Shown here in pieces: positions 42,550 through 50,459 of a stretch of 50,459 bases of DNA; positions within the stretch are counted from its first letter, which is position 1; every line of letters starts with the position of its first letter. Made by a program: the position numbers and the translations under genes. The DNA is from DATLMR01 sp035634255 (lineage in GTDB: Bacteria > Acidobacteriota > Blastocatellia > UBA7656). The DNA lies in the NCBI GenBank assembly GCA_035634255.1, contig DASQDI010000087.1, positions 1 to 50,459 on the forward strand. Direction: 5' to 3'. Below the pieces are notes generated by a model, which had not been told where the DNA came from, did no database searches, and saw only the letters and a program-made list of their open reading frames with translations.

Positions 42550-45183
42550 ATGACCTTTTCTACTTCGAAATCGATCAAGGTAACGCTCACTCTTCTGGCG
42601 GTCGTGCTGCTCTTTTGCGCGCCCATGTTTTCGACAACCGGTAAGGTGAGCGCTCTGGCGGAGCCCCCGACCGAGCGGCCCGGCCTCAAGAATGGCGTCG
42701 AGCGTGACATTGAGCTCAACGTCCGGCGTAATTCGCCGAACCTTATACTGCTCAACCGGGGAATAATCGACACGAGCCTCGATTCACATGAGGGCTCGCA
42801 CAACGTCACGCAACCGGGCGCGAGCCTCGCGGCCTCGCCCGACCCATCGCGGAAAGAGTTGCGAATCGTTCAGTTCGCCGGGCCGGTCAAATCCGCCTGG
42901 CTCGACCGCCTTCGCGCGACCGGCTTCGAGATCATCGGCTACGTCCCGAATAATGCGTACGTCGTGCGGGGTCACGGCTCGGCGCTCGCGCGGGCGGCAC
43001 GCCTTTCGGGAGGTCCGGGCGCGGACGAAGACCGGCCCATAAGGTGGATCGGCAGCCTCCAACCGATTCAAAAGATCGACCCGCGCTTCGACGACGAGAT
43101 GCTTTCCGGCGCTCGGGGCATGAACGTCGATGTCGAGATCGAGTTGATAGATTCGCCCGATACCGCTCGATCCCTGAGCCGGATCAAAGAGATCGCGTCG
43201 AGGATCACGCGCGAGCACAGAGGCTTCCTCAAATTTCTGGTCGTGTCGGCAACGGTCCATTCCGGCCGGCTGCTCGAGCTGGCCGCCCTCGACCATGTCT
43301 TATACATAAACCCCGAGCCTGCGCCGGAGCTTCATGACGAGAGGGGCGCTCAGATCATCGCGGCCAACCTCGTCACCGAAGGCACGGAGCCTTCGGGACC
43401 GGGCTACAGGGAATGGCTCGAATCGAAGGGGTTCAACACGCCTTCCGATTTCGTCATCGACTTCGCGGACTCCGGCCTCGACAACGGGGGGGCTAGCGGC
43501 TCCCCCGTGCATCCCGACTTTCTCGACTCGGAGCGCCTCAGCCGGGTGGCTTACAACGTCAACTACACGAACGAGAGCTTCGGCGGTGACCGCTCCGGCC
43601 ACGGGACTTTCGTGGCCTCCCTCGCCTGCGGCTCAGGCACGAATTCCAACGCGGACACGGGCGGCTACCTGTTCGGCCTCGGCATCGACCCGAATGCGAG
43701 GCTCGGGGCTTCGCGAATATTCAGAGATGACGGAAGATTGAATGCCGAGCAAGGCTTCACACAGATCGTCTCGTCGGCCTACGCGGCGGGCGCGCGGATG
43801 TCGAACAACAGCTGGGGCAGGGCGGGCAACATCTACGACGCGGCCGCGCAGGAGTACGACGCTTTGACCCGCGACGCGCAGCCGGAGGCCGAAGGGAATC
43901 AGGAGATTCTATTCATCTTCTCCGGGGGCAACAGCGGGCCGGACGGGCGCATAAGCTCCCCGGGCACGGCCAAGAACGTGATCACCGTGGGGGCGAGCGA
44001 GAGCTACAGGCCCGAAGGGCTCGACTCCTGCAACTTCGACGGCAGCGGGGGCATAGGCCCGGACGAGGCGAACAACGCGCTCGACATTCTCAAGTTCTCA
44101 TCAGGAGGCCCGACCCTCGACGGCCGAACGAAGCCGGACATAGTGGCCCCCGGCTCGCACCTTTACGGCGCGGTGTCGCAGACGAGCCTCTTCAACGGGG
44201 ACGGCCTTTGCCCCGGCGCGCCGCGCTTTCAACCGCCGGGCGTGAGGCTCTACACGTGGTCGTCCGGCACGAGCCTGGCGGCCCCGCACGTGACGGGCGC
44301 GGCCGCGCTCGTCCGCCGGCACTTCCGGATTCAGAATCTCTTGGGCGACGACCGCGCGCCTTCGCCCGCGATGACGAAAGCTTACCTGCTCAACTCCGCG
44401 ACCTACATGACGGGCGAGAATGCCGGGGGCAACCTGCCGTCCCAGCGGCAGGGGTGGGGGCTGACGAATCTCTCGCACTCGTTCGACGACACGGCCCGCA
44501 AGCTCGTCGACCAGACGGAGCTTCTGACGGAGAGCGGGCAGGTCTTCGAGATTCGGGGGTCGATCTCCGACAGGACGCAGCCGCTCAGAATCACGCTCGC
44601 GTGGACTGACGCGGTGGGGATGCTGGCCGGGCCCGCGCTCGTCAACGACCTCGACCTGGAGTTGAAAGTGGAAGGGCAGACGGTCTACAAAGGCAACGGC
44701 TTCGCGGGCCGGTTCTCGTTCGCGGGGGGCGAAGCCGACAGGCTCAACAACGTCGAGTCGATCTACCTGCCCTCGGACGCGATCCCGGAAGGGGTGGCGG
44801 GGAACTTCACGATCACGGTCCGCGCGGCGAACATAGCCGGGGACGCGGTGCCGGGCAACGGGCACGGCCTCGACCAGGACTTCGCCTTAGTCGCCTATAA
44901 CGTCGCGGACCCGGTCCCCGAGACCGTGCCGACCGACCCCGTCATCACCGGGTCCACGTACGTCAAGAAAGTGCTCACCGTCACCGGCCGCAACTTCACT
45001 GCGGCTTCCCGGGTCGAGATAAACGGGCAGCTGGTGAACCTGCCCTTCACCTTCAACGCGAACTCGGGCTCCCTCGGCATAAAGAGGAAGGCGAAGAAGC
45101 TCAAGCTGATAACCGGCGCGGACAATCAGATCGTCGTGATCGAAAACAACGTGCGGTCGCTCCCCTTCAACCTGCGCCTCTGA
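42550..45183 (+). CDS. subtilisin-like secreted serine protease (S8) with C-terminal IPT/TIG domain
   Basis: The 877-residue product has a signal peptide (residues 1-36), an N-terminal prodomain (about 100-270) and an S8 catalytic domain: Asp307 in FADSG, His351 in SGHGTFVAS, oxyanion Asn461 in SGGNSGP and Ser575 in SSGTSLAAP. A beta domain follows (about 650-790; PLRITLAWTDAVG, GGEADRLNNVE) of the P-domain type. The last 80 residues are an IPT/TIG Ig-like domain (PVITGSTYVKKVLTVTGRNF). It is a secreted endopeptidase, likely self-activated by loss of the prodomain. Its stop codon abuts that of the convergent NtrC gene. Confidence 0.9.
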   Translation: MTFSTSKSIKVTLTLLAVVLLFCAPMFSTTGKVSALAEPPTERPGLKNGVERDIELNVRRNSPNLILLNRGIIDTSLDSHEGSHNVTQPGASLAASPDPSRKELRIVQFAGPVKSAWLDRLRATGFEIIGYVPNNAYVVRGHGSALARAARLSGGPGADEDRPIRWIGSLQPIQKIDPRFDDEMLSGARGMNVDVEIELIDSPDTARSLSRIKEIASRITREHRGFLKFLVVSATVHSGRLLELAALDHVLYINPEPAPELHDERGAQIIAANLVTEGTEPSGPGYREWLESKGFNTPSDFVIDFADSGLDNGGASGSPVHPDFLDSERLSRVAYNVNYTNESFGGDRSGHGTFVASLACGSGTNSNADTGGYLFGLGIDPNARLGASRIFRDDGRLNAEQGFTQIVSSAYAAGARMSNNSWGRAGNIYDAAAQEYDALTRDAQPEAEGNQEILFIFSGGNSGPDGRISSPGTAKNVITVGASESYRPEGLDSCNFDGSGGIGPDEANNALDILKFSSGGPTLDGRTKPDIVAPGSHLYGAVSQTSLFNGDGLCPGAPRFQPPGVRLYTWSSGTSLAAPHVTGAAALVRRHFRIQNLLGDDRAPSPAMTKAYLLNSATYMTGENAGGNLPSQRQGWGLTNLSHSFDDTARKLVDQTELLTESGQVFEIRGSISDRTQPLRITLAWTDAVGMLAGPALVNDLDLELKVEGQTVYKGNGFAGRFSFAGGEADRLNNVESIYLPSDAIPEGVAGNFTITVRAANIAGDAVPGNGHGLDQDFALVAYNVADPVPETVPTDPVITGSTYVKKVLTVTGRNFTAASRVEINGQLVNLPFTFNANSGSLGIKRKAKKLKLITGADNQIVVIENNVRSLPFNLRL

Positions 45184-46584
45184 TCAGGGCCTTATGTTGT
45201 AGTACCGGATCTTGCTGTTGAGCGTCGTGGTATTCATCCCGAGCAGCTTGGCGGCGCGGGACTGGTGGCCGCCCGTGATCTCAAGCGCCCTCTTTATCAG
45301 CTCAATCTGAAATCGGTTCACCTCGTCGTAGAAAGAAATCCCGCGAGACAGGTCTATCTGAGTGCCGAGGCGCTGGCCCCCGGCCTGCCCGCCCGCCCGC
45401 GCGGGGTTGATGACCTCTTCGCGCAGGTCGCTCCGCTCGATTGTCTGGCCGCGCGCGATGATGACCGCGCGCTCGATGACGTTCTCAAGCTCGCGCACGT
45501 TGCCGGGCCACGAGTAGGCTTCGAGCTGCGACAGGACCTCGGGGCTGATCTGATCGACGATCTGCCTGTTATTCTCGTCCGAATACTTCCTTATGAAGTG
45601 CTGCGTGAGGGGCAGTATGTCCTCGCGGCGCTCGCGGAGGGGCGGGAGGCTGATCTGGATCACGTTCAACCTGTAGTAAAGGTCTTCGCGGAAGGAGCCC
45701 TCGTCGACGGCCTGCCTGAGGTCGACGTTGGTGGCCGCGACGATGCGGACATCGACCTGGCGTCGTGTCGTGTCGCCGAGCGGGGTGAAGTCGCGCTCCT
45801 GTATGACGCGGAGCAGCTTGGCCTGCGTCTCAAGGGAGATGGTCCCGATCTCGTCTAGGAAGATCGTGCCCCCATCGGCGACTTCGAAGTACCCTTTCTT
45901 CGCCGCGAACGCCCCGGTGAACGCCCCGCGGAGGTAGCCGAACAGTTCCGACTCCAGCAGTTCGGACGGGAGGTTGGCGGAGTTGACGGTGACGAAGGGC
46001 TTGTCGGAGCGGTCGCTGTGGTTGTGGATCGCGCGGGCGATCAACTCTTTCCCGGTGCCGCTCTCGCCCGTGATAAGCACGGTCGTGCGCGCTGGGGCCA
46101 CCCGCTCGACGAACGCTAGAATCTCAAGCATCTTGTCGCTGCGGGCGACTATCTCCCTGCTCTCCGTGCTGCGCTTGAGGGTCTGGCGGAGCACGCGCCG
46201 CTCCTCGTCCTTGCGCTTGCGGCGGATGCCCGCGGCTATGAGCTTGATTATCTCTTTATTGTCGAAAGGCTTCTTGATGCAGTTGAAAGCGCCCCGCTGC
46301 CAGGCGGCCACGGCGGTGTCGAAGGTGGCGTAAGCCGTGATCATGATGATGACCGCTTCCGCATCCACCTTCAGTATCTCTTCGAGAGTGCGCAACCCGC
46401 CCATGCCGGGCATCGACACGTCGAGCAGGACCAGGTCGAAGGGCCTCTGCTGAAACTTGTCGAGCCCTTCCTCGCCTGTCCTCGCGATGTCGACCTGATA
46501 GCCCTCGCTCGTGAGCAGGCTTTCGAGCACGTCGCGCATTACTTCCTCGTCATCCACGACGAGTATGCTGCCCTTCTTTGCCAT
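45184..46584 (-). CDS. sigma-54-dependent response regulator (NtrC/PilR type)
   Basis: The 466-residue product has a receiver domain (phosphoacceptor Asp55 in LLDVSMPGM), an AAA+ sigma-54 interaction domain with Walker A GESGTGKE (173-180), the sigma-54 contact loop GAFTGA (220-225) and Walker B GGTIFLDEIG, and a C-terminal Fis-type HTH (HQSRAAKLLGMNTTTLNSKI). It activates RNA polymerase with sigma-54 when phosphorylated. The kinase gene lies 83 bp upstream in the same direction. The -24/-12 elements at 31215 and 36296 in front of the pilin operons are plausible targets, by analogy with PilR. The link is inference; no binding site for it is identified. Confidence 0.92.
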   Translation of the reverse strand: MAKKGSILVVDDEEVMRDVLESLLTSEGYQVDIARTGEEGLDKFQQRPFDLVLLDVSMPGMGGLRTLEEILKVDAEAVIIMITAYATFDTAVAAWQRGAFNCIKKPFDNKEIIKLIAAGIRRKRKDEERRVLRQTLKRSTESREIVARSDKMLEILAFVERVAPARTTVLITGESGTGKELIARAIHNHSDRSDKPFVTVNSANLPSELLESELFGYLRGAFTGAFAAKKGYFEVADGGTIFLDEIGTISLETQAKLLRVIQERDFTPLGDTTRRQVDVRIVAATNVDLRQAVDEGSFREDLYYRLNVIQISLPPLRERREDILPLTQHFIRKYSDENNRQIVDQISPEVLSQLEAYSWPGNVRELENVIERAVIIARGQTIERSDLREEVINPARAGGQAGGQRLGTQIDLSRGISFYDEVNRFQIELIKRALEITGGHQSRAAKLLGMNTTTLNSKIRYYNIRP

Positions 46585-46667
46585 AAGGGAAAATGCTACC
46601 AGTTTTCACGAGATGTCTGCCAGCCGGATAAGCGTCGGCGGGTTTGACGGGCCGGGGAATAGGATCT

Positions 46668-49600
46668 CTAGTCGCTCGCCGCCTGCATGTGGCGGGCGAA
46701 TGCCGTGGGCAGTTTGATGGTGAAATGCGCGCCTTCGCCGGGGCGGCTCTCGACGAATATCCGCCCGCCGTGCTCCTGTATTATGCCGTAGGAGAGGGCG
46801 AGCCCGAGCCCGGTACCCTGCCCCACTTCCTTCGTGGTGAAGAAGGGGTCGTAGATGCGGGCGATGTTTTCGGGCGCGATCCCCTGCCCCGTGTCCCGGA
46901 AATCGACGACGAGGGAGGTCTCGACGAGCCGCGTCTGGAGCGTGAGCCTGCCGCCGCCCGGCATCGCGTCGCGCGCGTTGAGGATCAGATTCATGAAGAC
47001 CTGCTGCAACTTCGACGCGCTGCCGTAGGCGGCGGGCAGGTCTTCCCCGAAGTTCTTCACTATCTCGATCTCGGTGTTCCGCAACTGGGGCTCGAGCAGC
47101 TGGAGGGTGTCTTCGAGCACCCCGTTCAGCTCGAACTCCCGGAACTGGGCGTCGCCCGTCCGCGAGAAGTTCAGCAGGTTGTTGACGATCCCCGAGGCGC
47201 GGAGGGTCTGCACGTGAATCTTCTCAAGGAGCTTGTGCTTGGGGTCGCCGTCCGGCACCTGCTGAAGCAACATCTGCGCGTAAGAGGAGATGCCCGCGAG
47301 CGGCGTGTTGACCTCGTGCGCGACCCCGGCGGCGAGGAGGCCGATGGAGGAGAGCTTCTCGCGCTGGAGCAACTGCTGTTCGAGCTGCGCGCGCTCGGTC
47401 ACGTTCTCGACCACGACGAGCGTGCCCGTCACGACCCCGCGCGCGGCCTCGAAAGGCGCGAGAGATATGTTGAGCGTGAGGGGGCGGCCGTCCTCGGTCG
47501 CCGCGTTGTACTTGTAGATGTGGCGGGCGTCGCGCAGGGCCCACCCGTCCTGACCGATCACGTTCTGCATGGTGCCGATCAGGTCCGTGTCGAAGATCTC
47601 ATGGATGCTTCGGCGCAGCGCGCGCTCGCGGGCGACGCCAAAAATCTCTTCGAGGGCGCTGTTCCACGTCGTTATTCGGCCGTCAAAGTCGACGACCAGT
47701 ATCCCGACGTTGACGCTCTCGATGATGTTCTCGGAAAACTCTTTGAGCCGCGCCAGCTCTTCGGCCTTCTCCATCTCCGACCGGTAGAGCAGGCTGTTGT
47801 CGAGGGCGACGGCGACGTAGCCGGAGAGGGCCCTGAGCAGGTCGGTGTCCTCGCTGGTGAGCAGAGCGCCCGAGCTGGTGCGCCCGATCCCGATGATCCC
47901 GACTATGCGATCACGCACGACGCACGGCACGTAGTAATAAAGCTCGTCCTGCGCCCCGGCGTCGGCCATCTCCGCGACCGGCTCCCCGAGCCTCAGAGCG
48001 CCGGAAGTGCGGTCGTCCGGCTTCGCCCCGATCCCGTGCGGGGCCTTGCCGCCGGGCATTGAAGCCACGCCCTTCGAAAGATCGTCCGACATGATGAACC
48101 CGCGCCCGATTGAACGGACGCGGATTATGTTCTTCACATCCTCCGGGAGGCCGATCTCCGAGTCCACGCCCATGGCGTGAGCGAGCCGGAACCCGGAGCT
48201 CGACTTCGGGTCCTCGATGAAAATGGCGACCTTGCGGACCGACAGCATGTCCGACAGCCGCCGCACGAGCGAGTCGAGCAGTTGAGGCAGGGCCGTCGTC
48301 TGCGCCAGAGTCCTCCCGAAATCCTGAAGCCCCGTCCTCAGCGTGTACCGCTCGCCGTAGAACCACCGGTCCGCCCACACCTGAAGTTTGTTCTTGATCG
48401 GGGCGAAGAGCATCGCCACGATCAGCATGCCCACGACGATCACCACGCGGGTCGTCCCCGAGTTCAGGTCGGCGTCGGCCCAGATGAACTTCACCAGATC
48501 GGTCACGCCGAGCAGGACCGCCATGTAGATCGCGCCGACCGCCACGGTCGCCATAACGTGGACGAAGCTGCGCCGCATGATCACGTCCACGTCCATCAGC
48601 CTGTAGCGGACGATCGAATAGCCGAACGAGAGCGGGATCAGCACCAGAGGCCCGTAGGCCAGCACCTCCATTAGGATCGGGGCCTCGATGCGGAAGACGT
48701 AGGAGATCAGGTAGGCGAAGATGAAAGGCACCGCCAGCGCGAGGCTCCATATGATCCAGCGCAATTGCTGCCTGAGCAGAGGCCGTTCCGCGCGCATGAA
48801 GGTCCGCACGAGCAGGGCGCTCCCGACCACAAAAAAGACCGCGTAATGGAGGAGCTCGGCGAGGTCGATCCCGTTACGAATCTGAACCAGACTGCCCGAG
48901 CGGAAGATGTCCGGCTTGTAAGTCCACAGGGCGTCCACGACCACGAGCGCGACGGCGGGCAGGTAAAGCGCCGCCGTGACGCCGGGGCGCGAGCGCAGGG
49001 AGAGCCCCCTCCCCGTCGGGAAGTTGGCGCAGAAGTGCAGGAACAGCGGGGCGAGCAGGGCCAGGGCCGCGCCATCGAGAAAAAACACCATCTGGTCGAG
49101 CCGCGTGAACTCGCGCGTCGAGTGGTAGAAGTAGACCAGGAAGGAGACCAGAGACCATGCGTAGAAATGGTAGGTCAGAGTCGCCCGGCTCTGCTTGAAG
49201 AGCACGAACAGGCCGATGGCGAGGTAGACGAGCCCGACGAAGGCCAGATAGAACTCGCGCCTCGGGTTCTTCGGCTCGGCCGCGACCTTGAAGTCGACAT
49301 CGTAGAGCGGCTGGTCTATGCCGTAAAGGTTCTGAAGCACGGGATTCTGATGCTCGATCACGTACCGGGCTTCGCTGCCGACCCCCTGCCTGTCGAGGTA
49401 AAGCGCGAGGTCTTCCGCGCGCTCGACCTTCTCGTACTTATCTTTGTAGAAGAGGTAGTGAATGTAGTCTCCCGCGTCCACCTTGAAGGCGAGCGGGGAG
49501 TCGGGCCTGACGGACTTGGCCTGCACCCCATCAGCGGTGTCGACCCACTCGACCCCGTCATCGGGAATGGGCCTGGCGCTGAGGCGGTCGCGCAGGTTGA

Positions 49601-49676
49601 GTATGCCGATAACGACAAGCACCGACGTTATCGCCAGGACCGCGATAAGCTTCGTCTTGCTCGCCATCTCTCTCAT
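46668..49676 (-). CDS. membrane sensor histidine kinase with GAF and PAS domains (NtrB/PilS-like)
   Basis: The 1002-residue product starts with a membrane anchor (residues 8-25), a PDZ-like periplasmic part (about 40-130; GVQAKSVRPDSPLAFKVDAG), then about seven membrane helices (140-400). The cytoplasmic part has GAF (about 450-610), PAS (about 640-750), HisKA with His787 in AHEVNTPLAGI, and HATPase (QVFMNLILNARDAM, GTGLGLAL). HEVNTPL is the NtrB-like H-box variant. The seven-helix sensor is of the 7TM type seen in bacterial kinases that sense ligands or membrane state. It is co-directional with and just upstream of the NtrC-type gene, so it is very likely its kinase. PilS analogy is inference. 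Confidence 0.9.
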   Translation of the reverse strand: MREMASKTKLIAVLAITSVLVVIGILNLRDRLSARPIPDDGVEWVDTADGVQAKSVRPDSPLAFKVDAGDYIHYLFYKDKYEKVERAEDLALYLDRQGVGSEARYVIEHQNPVLQNLYGIDQPLYDVDFKVAAEPKNPRREFYLAFVGLVYLAIGLFVLFKQSRATLTYHFYAWSLVSFLVYFYHSTREFTRLDQMVFFLDGAALALLAPLFLHFCANFPTGRGLSLRSRPGVTAALYLPAVALVVVDALWTYKPDIFRSGSLVQIRNGIDLAELLHYAVFFVVGSALLVRTFMRAERPLLRQQLRWIIWSLALAVPFIFAYLISYVFRIEAPILMEVLAYGPLVLIPLSFGYSIVRYRLMDVDVIMRRSFVHVMATVAVGAIYMAVLLGVTDLVKFIWADADLNSGTTRVVIVVGMLIVAMLFAPIKNKLQVWADRWFYGERYTLRTGLQDFGRTLAQTTALPQLLDSLVRRLSDMLSVRKVAIFIEDPKSSSGFRLAHAMGVDSEIGLPEDVKNIIRVRSIGRGFIMSDDLSKGVASMPGGKAPHGIGAKPDDRTSGALRLGEPVAEMADAGAQDELYYYVPCVVRDRIVGIIGIGRTSSGALLTSEDTDLLRALSGYVAVALDNSLLYRSEMEKAEELARLKEFSENIIESVNVGILVVDFDGRITTWNSALEEIFGVARERALRRSIHEIFDTDLIGTMQNVIGQDGWALRDARHIYKYNAATEDGRPLTLNISLAPFEAARGVVTGTLVVVENVTERAQLEQQLLQREKLSSIGLLAAGVAHEVNTPLAGISSYAQMLLQQVPDGDPKHKLLEKIHVQTLRASGIVNNLLNFSRTGDAQFREFELNGVLEDTLQLLEPQLRNTEIEIVKNFGEDLPAAYGSASKLQQVFMNLILNARDAMPGGGRLTLQTRLVETSLVVDFRDTGQGIAPENIARIYDPFFTTKEVGQGTGLGLALSYGIIQEHGGRIFVESRPGEGAHFTIKLPTAFARHMQAASD

Positions 49677-49806
49677 TCGGTTAAACCTCTGACACGCTCG
49701 ACTCAGGAAGGCGTGGTAACATCAGGCGATGCGGTGCAACTGCTATTCCGATAAATGGGTTTCGCCGAGCGCCTGAAAAGCCTTGTACTTTGTAGCACTT
49801 ATATAA

Positions 49807-49820
49807 CCTGTCGCGACAGG
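49807..49820. promoter_or_regulatory. perfect 14-bp palindrome, possible operator
   Basis: CCTGTCGCGACAGG is a perfect palindrome without a spacer, 131 bp upstream of the kinase start, beside AT-rich DNA. The binding protein is unknown. Confidence 0.5.
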
Positions 49821-50015
49821 ATTTTCCGAAAATATGGAAAGCCTCCAATTTTTTGGAATTCAAAAGCCTCATTGCCCATACATAAATAGCTCACCGCGGG
49901 CGATATTTGAATTCACATAAATCGTTCGGCCAGCACTCAAGGGCCCGGAAAAGCGGGCGCGCGGGCGCACTCTTCCTCACCTCTTTGCTTCTGACATTCG
50001 AAAGTTGAGGTAAGG

Positions 50016-50053
50016 GCCGGCCGCTCGCGAGAGCTTACCTATAGGCGGCCGGC
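50016..50053 (-). terminator. hairpin after the outer-membrane barrel gene
   Basis: GCCGGCCGC (50016-50024) pairs with GCGGCCGGC (50045-50053) over nine bases with a 20-base loop. It lies 54 bp past the stop at 50108 on the minus strand. A second inverted pair overlaps it. Confidence 0.5.
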
Positions 50054-50107
50054 TTGCAAGCTAAAATGAGTTCGGGAGCAAGCACCCCTGGCTCGTAATT
50101 CCGTTTC

Positions 50108-50459
50108 TTAGAATCGGAGCGACACCCCGACGCGGACGAGGCGGTGGAAGCGGCTGGACAGAAGCTCTTGCCGCTCGTCGGACACGGAAGCCTGCTGGTC
50201 CAGCAGGTTCCGCAGGTCCACCATAGCCTCCCATTGTCCGGGGAGAAATTCGGGCGAAGGCAATTCCTGTGTGAACGAAACGCTGACGTTCGGGTCGAAG
50301 GTCGTCAACTGCCCCTGGAACGGGTCTATCGCGAACACGGCCTGGCCGGGCGCGAACCTCAGCACCGTAGAGACCCGCGTCCCCGTGTTGATGAAGTTGG
50401 CGTCGATCTTCGCCGAAAAGATGTGGAACATGCCGTTGGAGAAAAGGTTCGCCGGTTCG
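50108..50459 (-). CDS. outer-membrane beta-barrel protein, C-terminal part only
   Basis: The gene continues beyond the window; 116 residues are visible, in frame from the edge. Alternating hydrophobic strands (HIFSAKIDANF, RVSTVLRF, VSVSFTQEL, QWEAMVDLRNLL) end in RLVRVGVSLRF. A terminal Phe in such a strand is the BamA-recognised signature of outer-membrane barrels. The family is likely TonB-dependent receptor or carboxypeptidase-regulatory-like barrel, but the diagnostic plug domain lies outside. Confidence 0.6.
   Translation of the reverse strand, partial: EPANLFSNGMFHIFSAKIDANFINTGTRVSTVLRFAPGQAVFAIDPFQGQLTTFDPNVSVSFTQELPSPEFLPGQWEAMVDLRNLLDQQASVSDERQELLSSRFHRLVRVGVSLRF

Larger units (their letters stand above)
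49677..50107. other. 431-bp intergenic region upstream of the kinase gene
   Basis: It is AT-richer than its surroundings at 49780-49920. It holds a 14-bp palindrome (49807-49820), ATTTTC-C-GAAAAT at 49821-49833, CCAA-TTTT-TTGG at 49845-49856 and the overlapping hairpins at 50008-50053. No gene is recognised. Confidence 0.5.

Noticed and set aside
1..50459. tRNA, rRNA, CRISPR array, insertion sequence or phage integration site
   Set aside because: No cloverleaf-like TTCGAAT-type arm, spaced direct repeats, transposase motif or integrase was found by eye.

Overview
The window is 50.5 kb of high-G+C bacterial chromosome, densely coded, with no tRNA, rRNA, CRISPR array or insertion sequence that I can see. 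The mix of families (secreted DUF3857 proteins with a transglutaminase-like fold, an ABHD18-like hydrolase, Agl23-type membrane glycosyltransferases, a large hybrid histidine kinase, NtrC-type sigma-54 control, minor pilin cassettes, TonB-type outer-membrane proteins) suggests an Acidobacteriota genome, perhaps class Blastocatellia. That placement is an inference from gene content; no marker gene is present.

Layout. 1-4.3 kb: a Tat-exported protein, a small membrane protein and a lower-G+C STAND NTPase with an Mrr-like nuclease domain and TPRs (probable anti-phage protein). 4.3-6.8 kb: aldehyde dehydrogenase and amidohydrolase, divergent. 6.9-10.0 kb: a compact regulatory module in which an XRE repressor and an ImmA/IrrE-like protein face a four-gene operon encoding a SWIM-Rad52 (DdrA-like) annealing protein; two matching palindromes 53 bp apart lie in the divergent promoter region. 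This has the same parts as the Deinococcus IrrE-DdrO-DdrA damage switch. 10.5-21.1 kb: ordinary metabolism and hypotheticals (response regulator, SDR, 3-hydroxyacyl-CoA dehydrogenase, TPR protein, FmdB, metallo-beta-lactamase fold, ABHD18-like hydrolase, DUF3857). 21.2-27.3 kb: a 1431-residue hybrid histidine kinase and an M20 peptidase. 27.4-36.0 kb: two tandem paralogous minor-pilin operons (FimT/GspH, PilV, PilW, PilX, twice), each preceded by a plausible sigma-54 -24/-12 element and ended by a hairpin terminator. 36.5-40.1 kb: two polytopic glycosyltransferase-like membrane proteins. 40.1-45.2 kb: secreted proteins, including a DUF1573 gene interrupted by an in-frame TGA, and a subtilisin-like protease. 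45.2-49.7 kb: a histidine kinase and NtrC-type regulator in one operon, a PilS/PilR-like pair and an obvious candidate for driving the pilin promoters. 50.1 kb to the end: the C-terminus of an outer-membrane beta-barrel protein.

The most interesting observations are: (1) the DUF1573 gene, where the TGA stands exactly at the first Cys of the family's CGC motif and is followed 20 nt later by a six-base-pair hairpin with a GG-starting loop, as expected for a bacterial SECIS element, so this is a candidate selenoprotein; (2) the IrrE/DdrO/Rad52-like module with its paired operators and near-leaderless promoter; and (3) the doubled pilin cassette, whose second copy carries a minor pilin with a Pro/Thr stalk, a C-terminal Ig-like domain and no Glu5, which suggests a pilus-tip adhesin.
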